Shown: positions 36,012 to 44,372, counted from the stretch's first letter. The stretch: DNA of 64,000 bases from Arthrobacter sp. NicSoilC5 (GCF_019977395.1 NZ_AP024660.1:3038001-3102000), one strand, 5' to 3'. The notes: generated from the letters alone by a model not told the origin. Made by a program: numbers and translations.

Positions 36012-37355
36012 TCAGGTCTCCTTGAGCGCGGGGGCGGGTGCGGCGGTCTTCTTGCCCAGTGAGTACAGGCGCCGGACGCTCCACAGGAACAGGACCACCA
36101 GCAGGATGTTGCGGATGGTCAGCACCAGTGCCATCCACGGGTTGTTGTGGCTGAGGGCGTCGTAGAAGAGGGGGTAGATGAAGTAGGTGGCCACGGCGAT
36201 GGCGATCAGCATCAGTGCCGGGACGCGCCATTCGCGCCAGCTGTGCGCCAGGCCGACGGCGACGGCGGGGCCCAGCCACACCATGAACTGGGGCGAGCCC
36301 ACCTTGTTGAACACCACGAAGGCGGCGGCCAGGGCGAGGGCGCCGGCCAGAAGCAGCTCGGTCCGGTCCACGCCGCCGGCCACCTTGTGCTGCTTGCCGT
36401 TGTGGAGCGCCCAGAAGGCCAGGCCTGCCACCAGCAGGGCGGCCAGGACCAGGAGCGGCTGCATCAGCACGGACATGGTGGCGGTGCCGGGGCCGTCCAC
36501 CTGCATGGAGTTGATGTCCGTGTTCATGTACATCCGGGAGCCGCCCACGTTCAGAACGGAAAGCCAGAGCCACGGGGTGGTGAAGGTGGCCTCGAGCTGC
36601 ATGCCGCGGTCGCCCTGCTGGGTGAGGAAGTTCAGGAGCTTGGGGACGCTGCCTAGGGCTGCCGCCAGCGCAACGACGCCCGCCGTCGTCGCGATTCCTG
36701 CCAGCACCACCAGCAGGCGGTTCTTCACGACGGCGAACAGGGCCAGCATGATGGCCGCCGGCCAGACCTTCACCCAGGTGCCGATGGCCAGCAGGACCGA
36801 GGCGATGAACGGGCGCTGGACGCCGTATGCCAGGGCCACGAGGACCAGCGGGGCGGTGAGGCCGTCAACGCGGGCGAAGCCGAGCCAGCCCATGAGGAAC
36901 GTGAAGGCCAGCCACCACCAGCCCGCGGGGATGGCGTTGGCGTTGCGGCCGCGCCCGGTGAGTTTCAGCAGCGCCCAGCCATTGAGGACGGTTGTCATGA
37001 GGACCCAGAGGAAGAAGAACGGTCCAGGGCCTGCGAGGCCCGCAATAGCCATGGGGATCAGGGCCAGGATGGGATAAACCCAGGGGCTGGGGCCGCCCCG
37101 GAGGTTGGCGTCGTTGAAGCCGGCCATGGCCCAGTCGCGGTAGATGAAGGTGTCGCTGAACGCCTCGCCGCGCAGGGAGAGCGAAGCTGCGAAGACCAGG
37201 AAGACCAAATGGACCACGATGAAGCCGCCCAGCAGTCCGCGCCCGGAGTTCAGGCCGCTCCGCACGGGCGCGGGGAGGATGACATTGCGGATCCTGGTCA
37301 GATTGCCGAAGAGAGCGTCGGTGGAAATGGCGGAATCCTTGTCAGGTCGTTGCAC
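36012..37355 (-). CDS. GT87-family membrane glycosyltransferase (copy 2)
   Basis: The paralogue of copy 1 keeps the same loops (RGEAFSDTFIYRDWAMAGFN, SPWVYPILALIP, QGDRGMQLEATFTTPWLWLS, NKVGSPQFMVWLGP). The duplication looks old, since the sequences differ throughout. The start is uncertain: GTG at 37355 gives 447 residues, and the frame is open to 37439. No Shine-Dalgarno is evident at either. A CATTAT at 37377-37372 could be a -10 for a very short leader. Confidence 0.8.
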   Translation of the reverse strand: MQRPDKDSAISTDALFGNLTRIRNVILPAPVRSGLNSGRGLLGGFIVVHLVFLVFAASLSLRGEAFSDTFIYRDWAMAGFNDANLRGGPSPWVYPILALIPMAIAGLAGPGPFFFLWVLMTTVLNGWALLKLTGRGRNANAIPAGWWWLAFTFLMGWLGFARVDGLTAPLVLVALAYGVQRPFIASVLLAIGTWVKVWPAAIMLALFAVVKNRLLVVLAGIATTAGVVALAAALGSVPKLLNFLTQQGDRGMQLEATFTTPWLWLSVLNVGGSRMYMNTDINSMQVDGPGTATMSVLMQPLLVLAALLVAGLAFWALHNGKQHKVAGGVDRTELLLAGALALAAAFVVFNKVGSPQFMVWLGPAVAVGLAHSWREWRVPALMLIAIAVATYFIYPLFYDALSHNNPWMALVLTIRNILLVVLFLWSVRRLYSLGKKTAAPAPALKET

Positions 37356-37439
37356 AGTCAGCGGTCGCGCAATAATGGCTCGGGTGGGCCGCGGGGCGGG
37401 TTTCGGAGGCAGATGGAAGCCCCGGAAAACGGCTCCCAC

Positions 37440-37657
37440 TCCCTTTCAACTCTAATTGACAGCGCCCTGCGGCCAGTAATTGTCAGGACAAAGGGTGGCG
37501 CCCAAGGCGCTGACCTGCGTCATTTATCTAAAGTTGCTGGCACATTTTTGCTCAGGCACCATGGGTTGAGGCGCGAAAGCGCCAACCGCCTATGCAGCCA
37601 GGGGGAGCGCTGGGCGGGGTATGCCCACCCATCCCCTGAAAGACACAGGCAACATCC
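37440..37657 (+). ncRNA. candidate structured leader region
   Basis: This region precedes the 67-residue ORF. It contains a stable GGCGC-GAAA-GCGCC tetraloop hairpin extended by GGTT/AACC near 37566-37589, then TGGGC/GCCCA arms near 37613-37629, and GGGG/CCCC pairing before the start codon. The base composition and stacked hairpins look like an mRNA leader element. I could not match it to a known riboswitch consensus. With the upstream gene starting at 37355, this is the longest gene-free stretch in the window (37356-37657). Confidence 0.3.
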
Positions 37658-37861
37658 ATGAACTTCCCCCTGACCCTCACCGTCTCCGACCGCCACAGCA
37701 TGGACACCGAGCTGGACGCCGCGGTCGCAGCTGCTAAGGCCCATGCACTGATCGGCCGCCGCCACGGCATCCTGGTGACCCGCCATGGCGCCGACAAGTT
37801 CACGGTGGACCTCAGCGACGCCGTCCCCTTCGGCCTCACCCGCGAACACCAGGCCTGGTAG
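37658..37861 (+). CDS. small hypothetical protein, 67 residues
   Basis: The protein starts MNFPLTLTVSDRHSM and contains AAVAAAKAHALIGRRHGILV and HGADKFTVDLSDAVPFG. It is soluble with no signal peptide, Cys or membrane segment. I recognise no domain. Codon use matches its neighbours, and a long, structured leader precedes it, which supports a real gene. No function is proposed. Confidence 0.6.
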   Translation: MNFPLTLTVSDRHSMDTELDAAVAAAKAHALIGRRHGILVTRHGADKFTVDLSDAVPFGLTREHQAW

Positions 37862-37930
37862 GCCCCTTCAGCCGGCGGCTGACACAGCCGGCCCCCTGGC
37901 ACAAAGCCGGTCGTCGAACTTACCCTGCCC

Positions 37931-37961
37931 CTGACGGCGGCGCCTTTGGCGCCGCCGTCAG
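37931..37961. terminator. perfect bidirectional terminator
   Basis: CTGACGGCGGCGCC (37931-37944) and GGCGCCGCCGTCAG (37948-37961) form a perfect 14-base-pair stem with a TTT loop between two convergent small genes. Confidence 0.75.
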
Positions 37962-37986
37962 TGCCGGCGTCGCCCGCTTGCCGCGT

Positions 37987-38247
37987 CTAGCTGCCGGCGC
38001 TGCTGTCCCCGCCGCCGCCCACGCGGTTGCTGCGCTGCTGCAGCCGGTCGATGTGCTTTGACGCCTCCGCCTTGCTCAGGTCAGCGGGAAGTTCCTCCCC
38101 CGCCTCGCGTGCAAGGGTATCGAGGTAGCTGCGCTGGGCTGCCGTCATGGGCTCGTCCCCGGTCACCCAGTCTTCCGGGTCCCTGTTGAGCCCTGCGTTA
38201 GGTTCGGGTTCCGGGCTGCCGATCGTTTCCTGGTTGCTGTCGCTCAT
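37987..38247 (-). CDS. DUF3072-family small protein
   Basis: The 86-residue acidic protein contains DEPMTAAQRSYLDTLAREAGEE and LSKAEASKHIDRLQQ, the helical core of the DUF3072 family found in Actinobacteria and Proteobacteria. The tail is Gly/Ser-rich. The start is ATG 38247; the longer frame enters the divergent gene's promoter region. The function is unknown. Confidence 0.75.
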   Translation of the reverse strand: MSDSNQETIGSPEPEPNAGLNRDPEDWVTGDEPMTAAQRSYLDTLAREAGEELPADLSKAEASKHIDRLQQRSNRVGGGGDSSAGS

Positions 38248-38385
38248 GGGTACGAGTCTAGGCCGGGGCGCAGACATTCCACTGGAGCGTGCGCTCTGGA
38301 ATGCCTCCGCTTGAATAAGTCGGGGAATCATGGAGACGTTGAGTAGGTAGACGCCGGACATCAACGCAGCCAGGAGAATGACTCG

Positions 38386-39257
38386 ATGGATACCAAGCTC
38401 AAAGTCGCAGTGCTCGGGACGGGAATCATGGGAGCGGCCATGGCCCGGAACCTCCTGCGGGCCGGTCACGAGGTTTCCGTGTGGAACCGGGATGCGACCA
38501 AAACGGAACCCCTGGCTGCTGACGGCGCCCGGCGTGCCGCCAGTCCCGCCGACGCCGTGGAAGCGGCCGACGTGGTCCTGACCATGCTCTATGACGCCGC
38601 CGCGGTGGAAGAAGTGGTCCGGGCTGCAGCCCCGGGCTTCCGGCCAGGCACGGCCTGGATCCAGTCCACCACCGTGGGTGTGCAGGACGCGCCCGCTGTG
38701 GCCAAACTGGCCGCCGAGCTCAGCCTGGACCTGGTGGAAGCGCCCGTGTCAGGCACCCGCGCGCCCGCTGAAGCCGGCCAGCTCCTGGTGCTGGCCGCCG
38801 GGCCTGACGCTGTGCGCCGGCGGGTGGCACCGGTGCTGGATGCCATTGGCGCCCGAACCATCTGGACGGGCAGGACCCCGCTGAAGGGTCCGCCGCGCGG
38901 CTCAAACTTGTGGTGAACAGCTGGGTCATTGCCGCCTCCAACGCCGCCGGCGAGGTGGTTGCCCTTGCCCAGGCGCTCGGGGTCGATCCGCAGCAGTTCC
39001 TCAACGTAATCGACGGCGGCGGACTGGACCTTCCCTACCTACGGACCAAGATGGGGCTCATCCTGGATGAGGGACTCGAGCCTGCGTCCTTCGCCGTGGA
39101 CACTGGCTGCAAGGATGCACACCTGATCGTCGATGCCGCCGCTGAGCAGGGCCTCAAGCTCGACGGCGCCGAAGCGTTCGCCGCCCGGCTGGACCGGGTG
39201 GCAGAACAGGGCCGCGCCAAGCAGGACATGGCTGCGGCGTACTACGCCAGCAGGTAG
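38386..39257 (+). pseudogene. beta-hydroxyacid dehydrogenase family gene with one-base frameshift
   Basis: Frame one (38386-38916) encodes the NAD-binding domain: VAVLGTGIMGAAMARNLLRAG and the substrate motif LVEAPVSGTRAPAEAGQL. Frame two (about 38875-39257) encodes the helical domain with KLVVNSWVIAASNAAGE (family Lys), and GGGLDLPYL. The break is at GGGCAGG (38868-38874). One extra base there gives continuous WTGxDPAEGSAARLKLVVNSW, a 290-residue protein of normal family length. So either one base was lost or the sequence has an error. The family includes 3-hydroxyisobutyrate and tartronate-semialdehyde reductases. CAGGAG precedes the ATG. Confidence 0.8.
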
Positions 39258-39297
39258 CAGCCGGGGCTCCCAGAGCAGGCTGGATAGCGCTTGCCCA

Positions 39298-39341
39298 TTG
39301 ACGTAATGCACGTCACCTTCTATATTGGATGAATCGATTCA
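39298..39341 (+). promoter_or_regulatory. strong promoter with two palindromes, upstream of MHS transporter
   Basis: TTGACG (39298-39303), a 17-base spacer and TATATT (39321-39326) form a near-ideal promoter. TGACGT/ACGTCA arms (39299-39315) lie across the -35 and spacer, and the perfect palindrome TGAATCGATTCA (39330-39341) covers the expected start. The leader to ATG 39446 is about 113 bases. Confidence 0.6.
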
Positions 39342-39445
39342 AGAGCTGCCGCCCAAGCCCGTCCCCCGTGGGTTTCTGCGCAGACACCGCCCCAACTGTT
39401 TCCAGGGGTTTCGGTTCCTTGCCAATGAAGACGAAGGACAAGCAC

Positions 39446-40822
39446 ATGAGCACCACCCCAACCCGCGTAGCCCCTTCCAGTCCAGCTGCCGGCGCGGGTC
39501 TGCGGGATCCGAAGAAGGCCGCAATGAGCGGCTGGATCGGAAGTGCCCTTGAGTACTACGACTTCGCGCTGTACTCGCTGGCTGCCACGCTGATCTTCCC
39601 GACCATCTTCTTTCCCGCGGAAAACCCGACCGTTGGGATCATTGCCTCCCTTGCAACCTATGCGGTGGGATACGTCTCCCGCCCGGTAGGCGCCGTCGTC
39701 CTCGGTGCTTACGGGGACCGGCACGGACGCAAGAAGGTGCTCGTCTTCGCCATGCTGCTCATGGGCTTTGCCACCTTTGCCGTCGGGCTCCTGCCCACGT
39801 ACGGGCAGGTGGGCCTCCTCGCCCCCGCCCTCCTGGTGATCCTCCGCCTGATCCAGGGCTTCGCGGTGGCCGGCGAACTGGGCGGCGCCAGCGCGATGAT
39901 CGTCGAACACTCGCCGGATGCCCGGCGCGGCTTCTTCGCCAGCTTCAGCCTCCAGGGCACCCAGGTGGGGTCGATCCTGGCCACCGCCGTCCTGCTGCCG
40001 CTCGCCGCCCTCCTTCCGGCTGACCAGTTCGGCTCCTGGGGCTGGCGCATCCCGTTCCTGCTCAGCGCCGTCGTCATCTTTGCCGGCTACCTCATCCGCC
40101 GCCGCGTGACCGAGCCTCCCGCCTACGCCGCGCAGCCCGGGACCGCCGGGGCCGCGCAGCGCTTTCCACTCGCCGAGCTCCTGCGCACCCGGCCGGGCGC
40201 ACTGCTCCGCTGCATCCTCATGACCTTCACCAATGTCATCGGCATGGCCACCCTGATCTTCGGCGTCTCCTTTGCCACCCAGAAGGGCTACGGCAACGGG
40301 TTCTCCAGCAGCGAGTTCCTGTGGGTGACGCTGGTGGCCAATATCGCGGCCGTGGCCACCATTCCGGTGTTCGGCGCGCTCTCGGACAGGATCGGCCGGC
40401 GGATGCTGATGGCGGCCGGCGGCGTCACCGGCGGCGTCCTGGTGACCGGATACCTCTGGGCGATCGAGCAGGGGAGCCTGCCACTGGTCTTCGTCTGCGT
40501 GGTGATCGTGCAGGGCATCTTCTTCCAGATGTGGAACGCCACATTCGCCACGTTCTTCCAGGAGCAGTTCCCCATGCGGATCCGGGTGACCGGCTTCGCT
40601 GTCTCGCAGAACATCGGGCTCATGATCGCGTCGTTCTTCCCGAGCATTTTCACCGCGATCGCCCCTCCCGGCTCGGCGAACATCCCGCTGACCATCGGCC
40701 TGACTACGCTCGGCATCTGCCTGGTCTCCGCGGTGGCCACCCTGATGTCCTCCGACACCAGGGGTACGTCCCTGGAGGACCTGGAGGCGCAAAAGACCGG
40801 ACGCGCCGCGGGCCGCGCTTAG
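39446..40822 (+). CDS. MFS transporter, metabolite:H+ symporter (MHS) family
   Basis: The 458-residue protein has 12 helices and the MHS hallmarks SALEYYDFALYSLAATLIFPTIFF, YGDRHGRKKVLVFAMLLMG and RLIQGFAVAGELGGASAMIVEHSP. The family imports organic acids such as citrate, shikimate, alpha-ketoglutarate or proline/betaine. The ATG at 39446 has AAGGA seven bases upstream; ATG 39425 is also in frame. No adjacent enzyme indicates the substrate. Confidence 0.9.
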   Translation: MSTTPTRVAPSSPAAGAGLRDPKKAAMSGWIGSALEYYDFALYSLAATLIFPTIFFPAENPTVGIIASLATYAVGYVSRPVGAVVLGAYGDRHGRKKVLVFAMLLMGFATFAVGLLPTYGQVGLLAPALLVILRLIQGFAVAGELGGASAMIVEHSPDARRGFFASFSLQGTQVGSILATAVLLPLAALLPADQFGSWGWRIPFLLSAVVIFAGYLIRRRVTEPPAYAAQPGTAGAAQRFPLAELLRTRPGALLRCILMTFTNVIGMATLIFGVSFATQKGYGNGFSSSEFLWVTLVANIAAVATIPVFGALSDRIGRRMLMAAGGVTGGVLVTGYLWAIEQGSLPLVFVCVVIVQGIFFQMWNATFATFFQEQFPMRIRVTGFAVSQNIGLMIASFFPSIFTAIAPPGSANIPLTIGLTTLGICLVSAVATLMSSDTRGTSLEDLEAQKTGRAAGRA

Positions 40823-40836
40823 GTCCGCCGTTCAAC

Positions 40837-40880
40837 GACGAAGAGGGAGGGGCGGCGCGTGCTGCCCCTCCCTTCTTCGT
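40837..40880 (+). terminator. terminator after MHS transporter gene
   Basis: GGGAGGGGCGGC and GCTGCCCCTCCC form a 12-base-pair stem around GCGT. Outer ACGAAGA and TCTTCGT bases extend it past a one-base bulge. Confidence 0.7.
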
Positions 40881-40925
40881 GTGCCGGCCCGTGGCCCCGG
40901 CGGGGGCGGGCTCCGCGCGGTTCTT

Positions 40926-40950
40926 TTGTATAGATGTATACAAGTATGAT
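40926..40950 (+). promoter_or_regulatory. operator and -10 of the gntR-MFS unit
   Basis: TTGTATAGATGTATACAA (40926-40943) is palindromic at 16 of 18 positions and resembles FCD-type GntR sites. TATGAT (40945-40950) follows as a -10, and GGAGG (40958-40962) precedes the ATG at 40969, so the regulator probably controls its own operon. No clear -35 was found. Confidence 0.55.
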
Positions 40951-40968
40951 GGCGAGTGGAGGTGGCAC

Positions 40969-41631
40969 ATGCCCGAAACACCGGCCCGGAACACCGGCGC
41001 ACACTTTGTCTACCAGGAACTCAAGCGCCGGATCCTGAGCCTTGAGCTGAAACCGGGGGAGCGCATCTACGAACCGGCGATGGCATCGGCGCTGCAGGTG
41101 AGCCGCACGCCGCTGCGTGAGGCCATCCGGCGCCTCATCTCGGAAAGCCTGCTGGAACAGCAGCCCACGGGCGGGGTGCTGGTCCCGTCACTGGACGAAG
41201 CCGCCATCTCAGAACTGTACGAGGTCCGCGCGGCAATGGAGTCACTGATGGCACGCAACGCCTGCCTGAAAGCGACTCCTGCTGACATCGAAGCCCTGCA
41301 CGGCATCCTTGAACGCAACGCCGCCATGGTGACGTTCGCCGATGACGCCATGCAGCAGGGCATGGCGCTGCACTCAAAAATCGCCGCGATCGCCGGAAAC
41401 TCCTGGGCCCGTCGCTTCCACGGCCAGATCTCGAGCCATATGGAGCGGTACCGGCACTTCACCAACAGTACCCAGGAGCGCCGGGACCAGGCCCTGGCCC
41501 AGCACCGGACCCTGGTGGATGCAGTGGCCGGCGGCGATCCGGACAAGGCTGCCGCCATCGCTTTCGAGCACGTGATGGGCGCCCGGGACGCCGCGGTGCG
41601 GGCCATCTCCGGCGCCACAACCAGCGCATGA
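40969..41631 (+). CDS. GntR-family regulator (FCD subgroup)
   Basis: The 220-residue protein has a winged helix (YQELKRRILSLELKPGERIYE, SRTPLREAIRRLISE) and a helical FCD domain with LYEVRAAMESLMARNA, HSKIAAIAGN and AQHRTLVDAVAGGD. The ATG is preceded by a strong GGAGG. Its stop overlaps the start of an MFS gene (ATGA), so it likely controls that exporter or importer. Confidence 0.88.
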   Translation: MPETPARNTGAHFVYQELKRRILSLELKPGERIYEPAMASALQVSRTPLREAIRRLISESLLEQQPTGGVLVPSLDEAAISELYEVRAAMESLMARNACLKATPADIEALHGILERNAAMVTFADDAMQQGMALHSKIAAIAGNSWARRFHGQISSHMERYRHFTNSTQERRDQALAQHRTLVDAVAGGDPDKAAAIAFEHVMGARDAAVRAISGATTSA

Positions 41632-42797
41632 TCGGTGAACTCGGGCGGCGCACGTCCACGGCCCTGCTGGTCCATTCCGCACTCATCCAGGCCGTCACCT
41701 TCCTGGTCCGCCCTGCAGCCACCTACCGTGCGCTCGAGCTCGATGTCCCCGGCTTCGCCCTGGGCCTGCTCGCCGCCAGCTACGCCGTCTTTCCGCTGCT
41801 GCTTGCCGTGCCCACGGGCGGCCTGGTGGACCGCCTGGGTGAGCGCAGGCTCATGGCGATCGGGTCCTCCGTCGTCCTCTCCTGCTCTGCCTTCCTGCTG
41901 CTGTGGGGCTCCTCGATCGTGGCCCTGGTCATCGGAACCGCGCTGCTGGGGGCCGGGCAACTGGCGTGCGTCGTGGGGCAGCAGGCGGTGGTGGCCAACA
42001 ATGCCGCCTCGTCCCGGATGGACTCCGCGTTCGGATACCTGACGTTTGCCGCGTCCCTGGGGCAGGCCCTGGGGCCGCTGGCGATTTCCCTGGTGGGCGG
42101 CGCATCCATCCGTCCCGACACCCAGGCGATCTTCCTTCTTTCGGTCGTCATGAGCCTGGTGCTGTTCGCCACCACCTTTGTTGTCCCGGCCCACGTCAGC
42201 GCCGGGAGGAAGAAGGCCGTTTCCGCCGTTACGGGCAGTGCGGTATCCCTGCTGAAGTCACCCGGCGTGGCCCGCGCCCTCGCCACCAGCGCCACCGTCC
42301 TGGCCGTGGTGGACCTGACCATGGTCTACCTGCCGGCCCTCGGCGCCGACCGTGGACTCACAGCGGCAACCGTGGGCGCCATGCTGACCGTCCGCGCCGT
42401 CTTCTCCATGGTGTCACGGCTCCTGCTGGGCCGGGTGTCCCGGAGGATCGGCCGGATGCGGCTGCTGGTGGTGAGCCTGGCCCTGTCCACCGCGGCTTTG
42501 GCGGCTGCGGCCATTCCCATGCCGGCGTGGTTGCTCTTTGGTGTTATGGCCGTGCTGGGGCTGGGCCTGGGCATCGGCCAGCCGCTGACCATGTCCTGGC
42601 TTTCGGCGCAGGCGCCGGCCGGGCAGCGGGGGCGTGCACTGGCCCTGCGGCTCGCCGGCAACCGGGTGGGACAGGTGGTCCTGCCCAGCGCCATCGGCGT
42701 CGTAGCCGCCGGGCTGGGTGCGGGCGGCGTGTTCCTGGCGTCAGCCGTCGTGGTGGGAGGGACGCTCCTGCTGCTTCGCGGGGTGCAGCTGGACTGA
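41628..42797 (+). CDS. MFS transporter
   Basis: The 389-residue, 12-helix protein contains the helix 2-3 loop DRLGERRLMAIGS and LLGRVSRRIGRMRLL in the second half. The helix-5 region SAFGYLTFAASLGQALGPLAI is drug-efflux-like. It is translationally coupled to the GntR regulator. The gene is followed by the first 116-bp repeat. The substrate is unknown. Confidence 0.87.
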   Translation: MIGELGRRTSTALLVHSALIQAVTFLVRPAATYRALELDVPGFALGLLAASYAVFPLLLAVPTGGLVDRLGERRLMAIGSSVVLSCSAFLLLWGSSIVALVIGTALLGAGQLACVVGQQAVVANNAASSRMDSAFGYLTFAASLGQALGPLAISLVGGASIRPDTQAIFLLSVVMSLVLFATTFVVPAHVSAGRKKAVSAVTGSAVSLLKSPGVARALATSATVLAVVDLTMVYLPALGADRGLTAATVGAMLTVRAVFSMVSRLLLGRVSRRIGRMRLLVVSLALSTAALAAAAIPMPAWLLFGVMAVLGLGLGIGQPLTMSWLSAQAPAGQRGRALALRLAGNRVGQVVLPSAIGVVAAGLGAGGVFLASAVVVGGTLLLLRGVQLD

Positions 42798-42809
42798 CAG
42801 CTGCTGCCC

Positions 42810-42925
42810 AGCGTCACGCCGGGCAGGCTTTCAGGCAGCGCACGACGGCGGGTCCCCGGGTTTCCGGGGATTCCCCGTCCCAGGTGGGCCGAAAGCGTGC
42901 CATGCGTGACGCCGTCGTCCGCCTT
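42810..42925 (+). repeat. 116-bp imperfectly palindromic repeat, copy 1
   Basis: This unit recurs at 51086-51201 in the same orientation with seven differences by my count (about 94% identity). Its left end GCGTCACGC (42811-42819) and internal right end GCGTGACGC (42904-42912) are inverted repeats. GGCAGGCTTTC and GAAAGCGTGCC extend the symmetry inward, and a GGTCCCCGG/CCGGGGATT hairpin lies in the middle. Both copies separate convergent genes, so it may act as a terminator or a REP-like element. Confidence 0.75.
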
Positions 42926-42945
42926 TTCGCGGCGGACCGCGAGGG

Positions 42946-43746
42946 TCAGTAGACGGAGCCCTCCAGCAGCTCGGAGAGCCGGCCGGCCGCACGGCGCAGT
43001 TCCGGAACCCCGGCTTTCAGGGTAGCCTCGCTGGCTGCTTCCACCGGGCTGGTGAGCGAGATCGATTCGGTGGGCCGGCCCGTCCGGTTGGGCACGGCCA
43101 TGGCCACCGACAGGACGCCGGTGGCACGCTCATCGGCGGAGAACGCATAGTCGGTTCCGGGTTCCGGGAGCCGCGCACGCAGTTCCATCGCTGTCAGCTC
43201 CGCGTCTTCCTGGCCGGCCGCAACGGCCGTCGCCACCGCCTGCTGAAGTTCGTCATCGGACGCCGATGCGAGCAGGATCTTTCCTGCGGCGCCGAGCGTC
43301 AGGGGCAGTCGTTTGCCCAGCGGCAGGTCGTAGCGCAGCGGTGCCTCGCCGTCCACGCGCGCCACCAGGATCCGCTCGAACCCAAGCCGCGAATACAGCG
43401 ACGCCGTCAGCCCGGTCTGAGATGCCACTTGCTGCAGGACGGGGCGCGCGGCGACCACCAGGGGATCGTTCTCCAGGAAGCTCCGTGCGGCGGGCAGGAC
43501 GGCCGGGCCGATCCGGTAGGACTTGTCCGTCTGGCTCACCATCCCGAAATCCTGCAGCACCCGGAGGATCCTCAGCGTGGTGGGCAGGCTCATGCCGCAG
43601 TTCCGCGCCAGGTCACTGAGCCGCTGCGGCCGTTCGGCCCGCTGCAGTTCGGCGAAGACCTCCATGGCCCTCGAGAGGGAGCGCATGTTCGAGGACTTGG
43701 GGCCCTCTTCTGCCGTGCCGGCCGTGGTGGAAGTCGTCGTTGCCAT
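42946..43746 (-). CDS. IclR-family regulator of the tct operon
   Basis: The 266-residue protein has an N-terminal winged helix (RPQRLSDLARNCGMSLPTTLRIL) and a C-terminal IclR effector domain (GLTASLYSRLGFERILVARVDGE, PLTLGAAGKILLA). The -10 TAGAAT ends six bases before its ATG, predicting a leaderless mRNA. It is divergent from the eight-gene tctBAC operon and shares the intergenic operators with it. Confidence 0.9.
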   Translation of the reverse strand: MATTTSTTAGTAEEGPKSSNMRSLSRAMEVFAELQRAERPQRLSDLARNCGMSLPTTLRILRVLQDFGMVSQTDKSYRIGPAVLPAARSFLENDPLVVAARPVLQQVASQTGLTASLYSRLGFERILVARVDGEAPLRYDLPLGKRLPLTLGAAGKILLASASDDELQQAVATAVAAGQEDAELTAMELRARLPEPGTDYAFSADERATGVLSVAMAVPNRTGRPTESISLTSPVEAASEATLKAGVPELRRAAGRLSELLEGSVY

Positions 43747-43763
43747 TCTTTCATTCTATGTAA
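43747..43763. promoter_or_regulatory. IclR operator, copy at iclR start
   Basis: TTTCATTCTATGTAA is an imperfect copy of the palindrome at 43822-43838. It overlaps the iclR -10 and start codon region, so binding would repress iclR itself. Confidence 0.5.
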
Positions 43764-43781
43764 GTTTCTTGCGCTTGACAG
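43753..43781 (-). promoter_or_regulatory. leaderless iclR promoter
   Basis: CTGTCA (43781-43776), a 17-base spacer and TAGAAT (43758-43753) on the minus strand place the transcription start on the A of the iclR ATG at 43746. Confidence 0.5.
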
Positions 43782-43803
43782 TACCTGTGTCTCCTGTCAC
43801 TAT
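43775..43803 (+). promoter_or_regulatory. tct operon promoter
   Basis: TTGACA (43775-43780), a 17-base spacer and CACTAT (43798-43803) predict a start near 43810. Its -35 shares five bases with the -35 of the divergent iclR promoter. Confidence 0.55.
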
Positions 43804-43821
43804 TTCTCAGTACGCAATATA

Positions 43822-43838
43822 GTTTCATTCTATGAAAC
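43822..43838. promoter_or_regulatory. IclR operator, tct side
   Basis: GTTTCAT-TCT-ATGAAAC is a perfect palindrome with seven-base arms about 12 bases downstream of the predicted tct transcription start. Confidence 0.65.
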
Positions 43839-43866
43839 GCAATGACGCGCTGTGAAAAGGAAACTC

Positions 43867-44370
43867 ATGACAACGGAGTCAGTCACGACAAAAGCAGGGA
43901 GCACCGTCCGGATCGCGCCCGGTGTGCTGGCGGGGATCGGCGCCTTCGCCGCCGTCGGCATCTATGTCCTGGTCAGCTCGGCCACCCTGGGGTTGTGGAC
44001 GTCGCTGGGCCCTGGCGCCGGAATGTTCCCCTTCGCTATGGGGGCTCTCCTGGTGGCAATGTCGGCCGTCTGGCTCCTGCAGGAACTCCGCCGGCCGAGC
44101 GTCAGGGGTGAGGGCGTGGACAAGGGAGTGGTCATCTCCGTCGTGGCCAGCCTGGTCATCCTGGCGTCCGTGATGGACCTGCTGGGCTTCCAGCTGAGCA
44201 TGTTCGCGTTCCTGCTCTACCACCTGAAAATCCGGGGACGCCGGGCATGGGTGCCCTCACTGATCATCGCCCTGGCGGGAAGCGTCGGCGCTTTCTACGC
44301 CTTCAACTACGGCCTGAACGTGGCCCTTCCCGTCTCGGCATTTACTCCGCTGAACCTGATCGGACTCTAG
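43867..44370 (+). CDS. tctB: tripartite tricarboxylate transporter small permease TctB
   Basis: The 167-residue membrane protein has four helices. It has the family order PGVLAGIGAFAAVGIYVL, LGPGAGMFPFAMGALLVAMS (TctB signature glycine-rich loop), then LLGFQLSMFAFLLYHLKIRGRR. TctB is the small membrane subunit of TTT importers for carboxylic acids. AAAAGGAA precedes the ATG. It is the first gene of the operon. Confidence 0.88.
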   Translation: MTTESVTTKAGSTVRIAPGVLAGIGAFAAVGIYVLVSSATLGLWTSLGPGAGMFPFAMGALLVAMSAVWLLQELRRPSVRGEGVDKGVVISVVASLVILASVMDLLGFQLSMFAFLLYHLKIRGRRAWVPSLIIALAGSVGAFYAFNYGLNVALPVSAFTPLNLIGL

Positions 44371-44372
44371 GC

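Noticed and set aside
37590..37657. A ZTP (pfl) riboswitch suggested by GGGGAGC and TGGGC
   Set aside because: The required order of helices and conserved loops is not present; only short matches occur.
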